NCBI GenBank assembly: GCA_016720805.1 | Contig: JADKJZ010000005.1 | Span: 80,955-144,954 of the forward strand | Reading direction: 5' to 3' | Source of the DNA: Gemmatimonadota bacterium | GTDB taxonomy: Bacteria > Gemmatimonadota > Gemmatimonadetes > Gemmatimonadales > GWC2-71-9 | Length of the DNA stretch: 64,000 nucleotides | In this document: positions 50,522 through 58,936 of the stretch, piece after piece | How positions within the stretch are numbered: the stretch's first letter is position 1 | Layout: each line of letters begins with the position of its first letter | Notes under the pieces: model-generated | Database searches by the model: none | What the model saw: the letters and a program-made list of their open reading frames with translations, nothing else | Told to the model about the DNA's origin: nothing | Made by a program: the position numbers and the translations under genes

Positions 50522-50711
50522 GGGCGCGGCAGGCCCCGCCCGTACACACGGAGCCTCGCTCGCTTTGCCGGCCTCTCGCCGGCGGAAGGAAGGGCGCAGC
50601 ATGCTGCGCCCGTACCCACGGAGCCTCGCTCGCTTTGCCGGCCTCTCGCCGGCGGAAGGAAGGGCGCAGCATGCTGCGCCCGTACCCACGGAGCCTCGCT
50701 CGCTTTGCCGG
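50522..50711. repeat. Tandem 70-bp repeat, 2.4 copies, with palindromes (core III then II)
   Basis: Units 50541-50610 and 50611-50680 are nearly identical, plus a 30-bp partial. Each holds GAGCCTCGCTCGCTTTGCCG and ends in a core II palindrome (50592-50611, 50662-50681). A core III variant (50522-50541) precedes them. The remainder of 50480-50953 contains no gene. Confidence 0.92.
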
Positions 50712-50754
50712 CAACACGGGATGCCGGCGCCGTGCTCCGTCGCCTTGTATGTAT

Positions 50755-50774
50755 GGGCGCAGCATGCTGCGCCC
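50755..50774. repeat. GC palindrome, core II
   Basis: Perfect core II copy 44 bp after the 70-bp tandem repeats. Confidence 0.9.
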
Positions 50775-50953
50775 TTCTTTCCGTAGGCGCAGGCGCCCGC
50801 TCGCGCCGCCCGCGCCGGCGAATGCACAGATGACGTCCTGCCCCGCACCGGCATGCACGCTACCCCCCCGTCACACCACCGTCACACCCTTCGACCAGAT
50901 TACCCTCCGAAGTTGATCCATCGTTGCACCGGCAAACTGTTTCAGCTGCGTTG

Positions 50954-51478
50954 TTACAGTGGACGCGGCCGTCGGGCCGGGCAGTCGCCCCCGCCGATCG
51001 GCGGCAGCGCGAGGACAAACTCGCTGAGGCGGAAGAACCACGACGGCACGCAGAAGTGCGTCAGCGCGGGGATCGCCGCGAGGATCACAAAGGCGCTGCC
51101 GAGGATGGCGGCGGTGGTGGGGCGGCCGTTGACGAGGGCGATCGCGGTGGCCCAGGCCCAGAGCGCCGCGACGGCGCAGGCGAACCGGCGCGGGATCCCG
51201 TAACTGGGAATCGACGGTGCACCCCGGCGATGGCGCAGGACGTGATAGGGGAGGTCCATCGGATGGATCGGCGAGAGGCTGCCGATCGCCGCGACAACGC
51301 CGAGCCAGGTCCAGCTGGCGGGGGAGCCGGTCAGGGTGGCCACGGCACCCCACAGGGCACAGAGCCCGGGGGCGACCCGGAGCCACGGGAGCACCGCGGC
51401 CCAGTCGGGGTCATCGAGTTCGCCGAACCCCTGCATGGCGAGGCGGGCGGTGAGTTGTGGGTCGATCGGATCGGGCAC
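50954..51478 (-). CDS. DUF4395-like membrane protein
   Basis: This 174-residue protein has four hydrophobic segments. IPRRFACAVAALWAWATAIAL and the ending HFCVPSWFF resemble DUF4395, which has a conserved Cys in its last helix region. The function is unknown; some DUF4395 genes accompany thioredoxin-like or rhodanese genes, not seen here. Confidence 0.55.
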   Translation of the reverse strand: MPDPIDPQLTARLAMQGFGELDDPDWAAVLPWLRVAPGLCALWGAVATLTGSPASWTWLGVVAAIGSLSPIHPMDLPYHVLRHRRGAPSIPSYGIPRRFACAVAALWAWATAIALVNGRPTTAAILGSAFVILAAIPALTHFCVPSWFFRLSEFVLALPPIGGGDCPARRPRPL

Positions 51479-51789
51479 AGCGGCTCCATGGCCGGGATGC
51501 AGAGATGCGCCGATCCCGACCCGAAGGCGACATCAGGAGCGTGTAAAGACCCCCGCTGCGCGTGCTGCGCCCGAGGGCGGGGAGCGCAGGGACTGCACAG
51601 TGGCGCTTTTTTGACGCACGATTGTCGGGTGGGGGGCATATTCCCGAATCGACTCCCTCCATCAGAGGATGGTGATGACCGTGATGCCCCGCCGTACCCT
51701 CCTCACGACCACTGCCGCACGCGCACCCATCGACGATCTCGGCTCATGATCGATACTCGATCATCGACCATCGATCATCATCTTTCCAC
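51479..51789. other. Gap with no gene; array 16 at its right end
   Basis: No coding frame with recognisable content is seen. A GC-rich stretch ends in TGGCGCTTTTTTGACG near 51610, which could end transcription. The rest before the heptamer array looks featureless. Confidence 0.5.
51745..51779. repeat. Heptamer array 16 (GATCATC type)
   Basis: Five units (CATGATC, GATACTC, GATCATC, GACCATC, GATCATC) lie 11 bases before the DUF3293 start. The variant GATACTC also occurs in array 13. Confidence 0.85.
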
Positions 51790-52191
51790 GTGACCGACTC
51801 CCTCGATCCCCGCGCCTGGTACTTCGACGTCCGCTTCCGGGCGGAGTCGCCGATCACGCATTGGCCGACGGAGTTCATCATCGTCACCGGCTATGCGACG
51901 ACGGGCGAGGTGTGGCCCGAGGAGCAGAACCTCGAGGCCGACCTGCGCCTGCGCCGCGAGTTGCAGGAGATGGGGCGATGGCACGTGCGGATCACCGGCT
52001 ACTCCCCGGAGACGGGGCACGCCGAGCCGGGGTGGGCGGTGCTGCTCACCGCCGCGGAAGGGGAAGCACTCGGCCGTCGCTATGCGCAGGATGCCATTTA
52101 CGTGGTGCGGCGCGATGCATTAGCGGTGCGCTATTGCGCCGATGGGCGCGAGGAGAAGGTCGGGTCGTGGCGGGAGCGCATCGCGGGGTGA
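51790..52191 (+). CDS. DUF3293 protein
   Basis: This 133-residue protein matches DUF3293: FIIVTGYATTGEVWPEEQNLEADLRLRRELQEMG, then GHAEPGWAVLL and ALGRRYAQDAIYVVRRDALAVRYC. The family has no known function. The GTG start lies 11 bases after array 16. Confidence 0.8.
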   Translation: MTDSLDPRAWYFDVRFRAESPITHWPTEFIIVTGYATTGEVWPEEQNLEADLRLRRELQEMGRWHVRITGYSPETGHAEPGWAVLLTAAEGEALGRRYAQDAIYVVRRDALAVRYCADGREEKVGSWRERIAG

Positions 52192-52211
52192 GATCGGCCC
52201 ATGCGGATGGA

Positions 52212-52537
52212 AGGGCGCGGCGCGACGGGATGATCGCGTCGCACCCGGAAGCATCGCATGTAGGGGCGCGGCCTGCCGCGCCCGGGCCAACACCATTGAA
52301 ATGCCGGTCGATGCGGGGCGGTGCGCCGCATGCATCCCGCCGATCGGCGCATTCGCCATGACGGGCGCGGCCCGACGGGATGATCGCGTCGCACCCGGAA
52401 GCATCGCATGTAGGGGCGCGGCCTGCCGCGCCCGGGCCAACACCATTGAAATGCCGGTCGATGCGGGGCGGTGCGCCGCATGCATCCCGCCGATCGGCGC
52501 ATTCGCCATGACGGGCGCGGCAGGCCGCGCCCCTACA
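52212..52537. repeat. Tandem 150-bp repeat, 2.2 copies, with core III palindromes
   Basis: Units 52212-52361 and 52362-52511 are nearly identical, and 52512-52537 begins a third at a complete palindrome. Full core III palindromes lie at 52261-52284, 52411-52434 and 52512-52537, and half-palindromes mark the unit joins. No gene is seen in 52192-52608. Confidence 0.93.
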
Positions 52538-52608
52538 GACGTATATTGGCGCGCGATGCCAATATCCCCCGGGGGGCGCGCTCCAACGCCCATGCACCGT
52601 AACGCGTC

Positions 52609-53052
52609 ATGAACATCGATGCGGGCGACACCGATCTCATCCTCGGCGTCGCGCTCGGCCTCCTCATCGCCTGGCTCATTCATCGCGCCGTGGTCTGGTG
52701 CCGCGCGTGGTGGTATCGCTGGTTGGGGCGGCGGGGCGAGGCGAGCGCGGAATCGCTGCTGAAATCGGCGGGGTATACCATCGTCGACGATCAGCTCCGG
52801 CTGCCGTGCAACTATTTGGTGGATGGCGACGTCATCAGCTACTCGGTGCGCGTGGACTTTCTCGTGGAGAAGGACGGCCGGCGGTACGTGGCCGAGGCGA
52901 AGAACGGCCCCTCGGCGAGCGACCCGCGCACCACCGCCACCCGGCGGCAGCTGCTCGAATACACCGTGGCCTATGGTGCGTACGGCGTGCTGCTCGTCGA
53001 TGTGCCAGGGAAGCGCGTTCGCGTCGTGGAATTCGGAGCCATCCGCGGGTAG
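52609..53052 (+). CDS. Membrane-anchored PD-(D/E)XK nuclease-like protein
   Basis: One membrane helix (LILGVALGLLIAWLIHRAVVW, residues 10-30) is followed by a cytoplasmic domain with E48, D83 (RVDFLVEKDG) and E96-A-K98 (YVAEAKNG). That spacing fits a restriction-endonuclease fold active site, D-X12-E-X-K. The YTVAYGAYGVLLVDVP strand follows, as in NERD or Mrr-like domains. The substrate is unknown. Its TAG stop (53050-53052) belongs to a GC palindrome remnant. Confidence 0.75.
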   Translation: MNIDAGDTDLILGVALGLLIAWLIHRAVVWCRAWWYRWLGRRGEASAESLLKSAGYTIVDDQLRLPCNYLVDGDVISYSVRVDFLVEKDGRRYVAEAKNGPSASDPRTTATRRQLLEYTVAYGAYGVLLVDVPGKRVRVVEFGAIRG

Positions 53053-53340
53053 GGGCGACGCATGGGCCGCTCCCTGCTCGCGACGCGACACTGCCCACGG
53101 GGGGGGGGGGGCCGCAGGCGCCCCCCCGCCCGCGCGCCACCGAAATTTTCGGGGGGGGGAGGGGCGGCGCGCGCGGCCCCCCGGCCCCACGGGGACGGCG
53201 CGGGCCGGGGGGGCCCCCCCCTCGGGGGGGGCGCGCACCCGATTTCCCCGGGGGCGGGGGGGCCCCCCCCTCGGGGGGGGGAACACACGAAAGGGCCCGG
53301 GGCAGGGCGGTCCCCCGGGGGGGGGGGGGGGGGGGTCCTC
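53049..53340. other. Palindrome remnant followed by anomalous G/C homopolymer stretch
   Basis: GTAGGGGCGACGCATGGGC is the left half of a core I palindrome. From 53098 the sequence becomes almost only runs of G and C, up to about 20 G near 53316-53334, with no credible gene. This looks unlike any other part of the window and may be a consensus artefact. Confidence 0.8.
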
Positions 53341-53389
53341 CGCCCGCGCAGGCGGATATCCCATCGCCCCCAACACGCGACGACACTCC

Positions 53390-53965
53390 ATGGCTACCCA
53401 ATATTTCACCGCCACCTCCCTCGACGGCTTTCTCGCGACCGAGGACGATTCGCTCGAATGGCTTTTTGCGCTCGCCGACATCGGCGAGTCGAGCTACCCG
53501 GCCTTCATCGCCGAGGTGGGGGCGCTGGCGATGGGATCGGCGACCTATGAGTGGATGCTCGGTCACGCCGAGGAAGTGATCAAGGAGGTCGGCTCGGCGT
53601 GGCCGTACACGCAGCCGGCGTGGGTCTTCACGACGCGCGAGCTGCCGCGGATCGAAGGCGCCGACATCCGCTTCGTGCAGGGCGACGTGCGGCCGGTGCA
53701 TGAGGCGATGCGTGCGGCCGCCGGTGAGCAGAATATCTGGATCGTCGGTGGCGGTGAGCTCGCGGGGCAATTCCATGATGCCGGGCTGCTCGACGAGATG
53801 ATCCTCCAGATCGGCTCGGCGACACTCGGGAAGGGAAAGCCGCTTTTCCCGCGCCGGGTCACCTCTCCGGTGCTGCAGCTCACGTCGGTGCACCAGCTGG
53901 GGACCGGGATGGTCGAGTTGCGGTACACGGTGGGCGCTGAACCCGGCGACCGCGGCGCGCCGTAG
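53390..53965 (+). CDS. Dihydrofolate reductase-fold protein (RibD_C family)
   Basis: This 191-residue protein has the RibD_C/DHFR-like features ATQYFTATSLDGFLA, ALAMGSATYEWML and IWIVGGGELAGQFHDAGLLDEMIL with the NADPH-binding Gly motif. Family members reduce pteridine or related substrates; the real substrate is unknown. The start at 53390 is the first ATG after the homopolymer stretch. Confidence 0.88.
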   Translation: MATQYFTATSLDGFLATEDDSLEWLFALADIGESSYPAFIAEVGALAMGSATYEWMLGHAEEVIKEVGSAWPYTQPAWVFTTRELPRIEGADIRFVQGDVRPVHEAMRAAAGEQNIWIVGGGELAGQFHDAGLLDEMILQIGSATLGKGKPLFPRRVTSPVLQLTSVHQLGTGMVELRYTVGAEPGDRGAP

Positions 53966-54012
53966 GGCGCCATGCATCGAACGCCCCTGCTCACCGACGC
54001 GGAGATCTCCCC

Positions 54013-54231
54013 ATGACTCCAGAAACCCAGCCTGACGGGCAGTTCGTGCCGCCGGGGCGCCATCCGCCGACCGCCGTCGCGACGGCGACCCCCGAGCCGC
54101 CACCACCGCCGCGCGTCGAGCTGGGGTGGAAGCAGCCGCGCGGCATCGGCGCCCGATTCCGCGGCGCGGTGCTGCGCGTGCTGGATGTCGCGGACAAGGT
54201 GGCGGAGGCGATCACGGGCGGGAAGCGGTAG
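54013..54231 (+). CDS. Small proline-rich protein of unknown function
   Basis: This 72-residue protein has a Pro/Thr-rich N-terminus and a basic, amphipathic C-terminus (RFRGAVLRVLDVADKVAEAI). An ATG follows GGAGATCTCCCC, a possible ribosome site. No family is recognised. Confidence 0.45.
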   Translation: MTPETQPDGQFVPPGRHPPTAVATATPEPPPPPRVELGWKQPRGIGARFRGAVLRVLDVADKVAEAITGGKR

Positions 54232-54286
54232 GGATGGACCGCTACTGTGCGCGACGTCACCCCATCCCGAACGGAGCACCTATGCC

Positions 54287-54384
54287 TGTCATCCCGAGCG
54301 GAGCGAGGGATCTGCGTAGTCGCGGCTGAGCAAGCGCTTGCCCATTCGCGATCACGCAGCTCCCTCGCTTCGCTCGGGATGACA
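54287..54384. repeat. 98-bp nested inverted repeat A
   Basis: Outer arms TGTCATCCCGAGCG and CGCTCGGGATGACA enclose a second inverted repeat around GCAAGCGCTTGC. It lies between a small gene and the PKD-domain gene. Confidence 0.92.
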
Positions 54385-54416
54385 GCATCCCCTCACCCCA
54401 CGCTCCGATCCTTCCG

Positions 54417-57288
54417 CTACTGGCTGACTCTCCGTGCCTGAAAGGTCACCACCAGCTGGGCGCGGTCGAGGCTCGAGAAATTGACGCCGATGTAGTTGCC
54501 GGTGATCGTGCCGGTGGCGACGTCGCCCGCGAAGGTCACATCCACCGCCATGATCTGGGTGGCGTACATCGGGAGGACGGCGTTCGGGTCATCGTAGCCG
54601 CCCTGGCAGCGATGGACCGTCTTGCCAGTGACCCGGCCGGTCACGAGATCACCCGTTTGCGTCCAGAATTCTCCCGGGTCGCCGTCCCTGGTGCAGGGCT
54701 GGACGGGGAGTTTGGCCGTGCCGGCCACGGGCCACCCCTTCACGCCGGGTGCCGGAAGCAGGCTGTAGTTGATCACCTGACTCAACACCGCGACGACCGG
54801 CGGCGCGCTGAGCGTGCTCAGCGTGAGTGAGACGCCCTCGACGAGATACAGCCCCCGGGTCAGCGTCCGCTGTCCGCAGCTGGCGCAGACGCGGGTGGTA
54901 TCCCGCTCGATCACGTAGATGCCGCCTTCGCTGAGGCCGTCGCGCATCCTGGTGTAATGCTGGCTGTCGGCGCGGAACGGGTCGACAGGGCCGATCGGGG
55001 TGCTCGGGTTACGCGACGTCACCACCGTCATGCTGGTGAACTTCCAGACCGGTACGCCGACCGTCACCACCGCCTTCGCCACCGCTAGCGTCAACCCCGG
55101 CAACACCGCCGTGTTCGATCGCTTGAGCGTCACGGTGACCGTGTACTTTCCCGACGTGGCGTAGCTGTGCGTCGCCGTGCTGACGTTCTGGTTGAGCGTC
55201 TTCGCCGTGCCATCGCCCCAATCCCACTCCATGCCATAGCCTTTGGTCGGCGGATCGAGCACCGGCGCGCTGAACGTGCCCAGCACGCCGGTGCCGAGGC
55301 TCTGCGTGGCGGGATCGATCTTGAGGATGCGTTGGAGTAGTGGCGTGTTGAGCGGCACGATCGATCGAAGCGCTGCCTGCAGCTGTCCGGAGAGGTTCGC
55401 GATGTCGATGTTCGCGAGCGCCATACCGGCGAGGTTGCCGAGACCGAGCGCATCGAACATGGCGCTGCCGCCGCAGCCGGCGCCGATGATGCTCAACGCA
55501 CCACCGGTGCACGGCCCGCGCGACGTCGCCACCGTCTGCTGCGTCGGCTCGCTGTACTGCGGAATCGCGCTGGTGCAGTTGGTGCAGACCGCGCGGACCT
55601 TGGCGGTCGTGTCGCGAATCACCAGCGGGCTGTCATCTGCCGCCCACCCCGCGCCGGTGGTCCCCTGCACCTCGAGCGTCACCGTCGGGAAGCCGGCCAG
55701 CGCCGCCATCTGGTTGTTCAGCGTCTGCCGCACGTTGCCGACGGAGTTGAGCGCATTCGTTACCATCCCTGGCACGTCGGCGTACAGCTCCAGCGGAAAG
55801 AGGAAGCTCCCGCCGACCGGCAGCACGGCCTCGGCGGAAGCCGATTGCCCGTCCGCCGTCTGCTTGAACGCGCGTGAAAGGAAGCCACTCGATCCCAGCG
55901 TCAGCTGCCCGGGAGCCGACGGATCGGCAGGCGCCGTGAACCAGAGCGTCGACGGCGTGACGCGCAGGACGGAGGCGAACATCGATCGCCCGACGCGACT
56001 GGTGGGTACGTCGGAGAGCCGCTCGCTGAACAGCACCAGCTGTGGCAGCCGCGCGGTCAGCAACATCCCGCGCAGGTTCAGCGACGTCATCTCGTCGCGG
56101 TTGGTTGGTGACATCGAGGCGTAGAGTGCGGCGATGTCGGAGAGGACGTTGCTCACCGGCGCGGTGCCGTTGAAGTGCCGTTTGGCCATGATGACCAGAC
56201 CGGCGAGTGCGGCGGTGTCGGCGAGGGTGCCGAGGGTTGGCGTCGTCTTGATCACGGAGGCGAACGGGTGATTCTGGATCGTGCCGAGGATCCCCATCAC
56301 GGGGATCGCGGGGCCGTGCCCCTGCGGGAAGGCGTACGATCCGGTTTCCGCAACAGGCCAGATACTCGCGGCGGCCGCCTCGAGATCCGCGGGCGAGACG
56401 CCCAGGGCGTCGAGGGTGGCATTCACCGGGATGCCGTACCCCTCGATGCCGACCAGGGAGCCGTTGCCGCGGAGCGACCCAGGTGCTGCCGGCCCGGCGA
56501 TCAGCGAGGCATTGAAGTGGGCCGCCGCGACGGTGATGCTCGACGCGTCACTCGCGACGATCGGCACCATCTCCATCCGGTTGCGCAGCGGGTCGAACAT
56601 GATGAAGAGCGGCGTCGTCCCGGCGACCCGCGTGACGGGAATGCGGAGCGTCATCAGCCGGTCGGCCCGCCGCTGCGTGGTCTGCATCAGCAGCGCCGGT
56701 CCCGCCACGGTGAAGCCGGCCGGGAGCGCGGGGGTCGGCGCGTTGGTGGCGAGGGTGATGTTCCACGTCCCGGCGCTTCGCATAGGCGCCGGCGGGGACG
56801 GTGAGCCGGAGTCCCTGGTAGGGGTTGCCCGGGGTGGTGATCTCGAGCGTGCCGCCGCCGGCGCCGATCGTCTGGCCCGGGATGCTCCCGGCGCCGAGGA
56901 CGGCGTCGGCCCGGATGCGGAGGGGGGCGAGGTCGCCGACGGTGGCGACGAGGACGTTGCGGCCTTCGGCGGAGCCGAGGGTCCAGGCGCCGGGCGAGGC
57001 GATGCCAGCGCTGGAGGTGCTGACGCTGCTCTTGGCGATCCTGCCGCCGCCGGAGTCGACGCGGAAGGTGACGGTCACGCCGCCGACGGCCGCTCCCGTG
57101 GCGTCGGTGACCTTGACCGAGACGGCGCTCGGCACGGCGGCGCTCGGCGCGGCCTGCTGCGCGTCACCGCTCACGACGACGATCGCCGCCGGGGTGCCCC
57201 CGGTCTGCTGCGGCCCGCTCGGTGCCCCGCCGCCGCAGGCCGCGGCGAGGAGGGTCAGGGTGATCGTTGCCAGGGAGCGGTACCGCAT
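54417..57288 (-). pseudogene. Ig-like/PKD-domain lipoprotein, frameshifted near 56783
   Basis: The N-terminal frame (57288-56780) has a lipobox (LLAAACGG), an Ig-like region (VKVTDATGAAVGGVTVTFRV) and VPAGAYA. The C-terminal frame (56782-54417, about 788 residues) continues SAGTWNITLATNAP and holds a PKD domain (WDWGDGTAKTLNQN...HSYATSGKYTVTVTL). Removing one A from GCGAAGCGCC at the joint restores a single chain of about 955 residues. It is a surface or secreted protein if intact; the shift could also be a sequencing error. Confidence 0.85.
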
Positions 57289-57387
57289 GGTGGCCTCAGA
57301 GGAAGGTTCTGAGGGACATGCGTGGTGGGGGGCGGGATTGGCTCATGGGGGGGATGTTGTCGTCTTGAGCGAAGGAGCCCAACGTCT

Positions 57388-57485
57388 TGTCATCCCGAGC
57401 GAAGCGAGGGATCTGCGTAGCTGCGAATGGGCAAGCGCGTGCCCATTCGCCATCACGTAGGTCCCTCGCTTCGCTCGGGATGACA
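57388..57485. repeat. 98-bp nested inverted repeat B
   Basis: Same length, ends and inner hairpin type (GCGAATGGGCAAGCGCGTGC) as repeat A, 3.1 kb away on the other side of the PKD gene. Confidence 0.92.
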
Positions 57486-57523
57486 GGATCCCCCGCTCAC
57501 CGGCGCCCCATCGCGCCGCAGCG

Positions 57524-57814
57524 TCACGCCACCCGCAACGGCCTAATCCGCGCGACCTCCTTCCGGATGGCCTGCTCGGCGTCATGGAGGTCCACCGCGC
57601 GCTGGGCATTCAGCCAGAATTCCGCCGAGTTGCTGAAGAGGCGCGACAAGCGCAGCGCCATCTCGGGGCTGACCGCTCGACGCATCCGAAGCAACTCGTT
57701 GATCGACTGACGCGAGACCCCCAGGGCCTCGGCGAGGCTGGCCACGGTGAGATCGTAGTCCGGCATGAAGTCTTCCTGCAGCATCTGCCCCGGGTGCGTC
57801 GGGCGACGCTTCAT
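57524..57814 (-). CDS. higA: HigA-family antitoxin (XRE HTH)
   Basis: This 96-residue protein has THPGQMLQEDFMPDYDLTVASLAEALGVSRQSINELLRMRRAVSPEMALRLSRLF, the HigA pattern of a HPG start and an XRE helix-turn-helix. HigA neutralises a HigB RNase toxin and represses its own operon. The usual HigB gene is not upstream; a frameshifted ParE/RelE-type gene lies there instead. ATG 57814 is chosen from the HPGQML homology start. Confidence 0.88.
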   Translation of the reverse strand: MKRRPTHPGQMLQEDFMPDYDLTVASLAEALGVSRQSINELLRMRRAVSPEMALRLSRLFSNSAEFWLNAQRAVDLHDAEQAIRKEVARIRPLRVA

Positions 57815-57872
57815 GGGACGGGTGTTGGGCACGGCGGTCGTCCTCGTAATCAGAGAGTGGTGGCTGCCCCTT

Positions 57873-58173
57873 TCAAACGCCATCCCGCTGCTGCCAGCGT
57901 CGAGGATGGCGCCGGGTGTGAATCACCCCGACTACCGCTCACGAGGTCAGGCAATACGATGAAGTAGATCGCATAGGGGAAGCGGGGCACGATTGCCCGG
58001 CGGAGCCGCATGCCGACTCGCGGGAATGCCCCGGGATCAGCTGCGAGGCGATCGAGGGTGACGTCCACCAGAGAAACAAAGCGGCGAGCCGTGTGAAGGG
58101 ATCTCGCCGCGTACCAGGTTGTCGCCTCAGTCAGCTCCGCTTCGGCAAGCGTGCGGAGTAGTACTCTGGCCAC
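57873..58173 (-). pseudogene. ParE/RelE-type toxin gene, frameshifted
   Basis: The N-terminus is a normal ParE fold (LAEAELTEATTWYAARS, LDRLAADPGAFPRVGMRLRRAIVPRFPYAIYFIVLPD). After LVSGS the frame breaks, and the missing end, VIHTRRHPRRWQQR, is in another frame up to 57873. One extra base in the CCCC run at 57926-57929 explains it. Without repair, the toxin's C-terminal active-site strand is lost. GTG 58173 overlaps the antitoxin stop. Confidence 0.82.
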
Positions 58174-58388
58174 TATTCGAGTCGCTTGCGCAGGGCGTCG
58201 CGGACCTCATGCCACGGCTTGCCACCCTGCGGATGCTGTTCCGCCTCGATGGCGCGACGATCAAGCTCGGCGAGCAATTCAGGGGATGGCGGCGGCACGT
58301 CATGCTGGTCGACACTATCACAGAGCTCCTCGATCAAGTCGAGTCGCTCCTGAATGGAGAGTGCGGAGAAATCAATGCGCGTGGCCAT
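58173..58388 (-). CDS. Addiction-module antitoxin (PF09720 type)
   Basis: This 71-residue protein matches the unstable antitoxin family: FSALSIQERLDLIEELCDSVDQHDVPPPSPELLAELDRRAIEAEQHPQGGKPWHEVRDALRK. It should bind the ParE-like toxin encoded by the overlapping gene. Upstream of the ATG no clear promoter was found. Confidence 0.88.
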   Translation of the reverse strand: MATRIDFSALSIQERLDLIEELCDSVDQHDVPPPSPELLAELDRRAIEAEQHPQGGKPWHEVRDALRKRLE

Positions 58389-58541
58389 GAATCAATGGTA
58401 TGGTCGGCGCCCAATCCCGGCAAGACACTACTGGTCGATACTGCGACCACGCCGCACCAAACAACGCGGCCACGGATAGTTGATGTTGCAGGCGCTAGCG
58501 AAATCAGCGGATGGGACGTGCAGCGTGAAGCAGTTCCACCC

Positions 58542-58916
58542 TCAGCCAAACGTCCCGGCGTGCAGCCCGGCGAGGATCCCCGTCACGGCGGCGACGTCAC
58601 CGCCCCGGATCAGGTCGATCGGGCGCTGGCCATGTAGCGCGGGGACGGCCGAGAAGAGCCAGTCGTGCCCGGCACTCGGGTCAGAGAAGACGACGCCCAG
58701 GAGCCGTTGGACCTCGCGCAGCTGCTGCAGACGGGCGCGGTGCGGCTCGGCAGGGACGGAGAGCTCGGTCGGGTTCCCCCACCGCTGGGCGGTGCGCGTG
58801 GTGGTCCCGGTGATCTGGCCGACCTGCTTGTAGGTGAGCCCCAGAAACTCCCGGATCCACTGGACGATCTCGGCGGTGGAACGGGCTTCGAGGCGTTTGG
58901 CGGTCATGGTCGTCAC
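58542..58916 (-). CDS. Xre/MbcA/ParS-type antitoxin, no partner visible
   Basis: This 124-residue protein has an N-terminal HTH (IVQWIREFLGLTYKQVGQITGTTTRTAQRW) and the C-terminal toxin-binding domain DWLFSAVPALHGQRPIDLIRGGDVAAVTGILAGLHAGTFG. Its usual partner is a RES-domain NAD-degrading toxin, not found beside it. GTG 58916 is chosen because GGGGAG lies six bases before it; ATG 58907 is the alternative. Confidence 0.82.
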   Translation of the reverse strand: MTTMTAKRLEARSTAEIVQWIREFLGLTYKQVGQITGTTTRTAQRWGNPTELSVPAEPHRARLQQLREVQRLLGVVFSDPSAGHDWLFSAVPALHGQRPIDLIRGGDVAAVTGILAGLHAGTFG

Positions 58917-58936
58917 CGGGTGCTCCCCTTGGGTGT

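Noticed and set aside
49970..50854. N-terminal extension of the OGFr-like protein to 294 residues
   Set aside because: The extra part is translated GC palindromes (GAACCAL, GRSMLRP). The family domain begins at the ATG at 50479.
50541..52537. Possible CRISPR arrays in the tandem repeat regions
   Set aside because: Units are adjacent without unique spacers, copies number only two to three, repeats are palindromic throughout, and no cas gene is in the window.
52823..54106. Several long frames through the G/C homopolymer stretch
   Set aside because: They stay open only because G and C runs contain no stop codons. Their translations are Gly/Pro/Arg runs joined to other frames of real genes.
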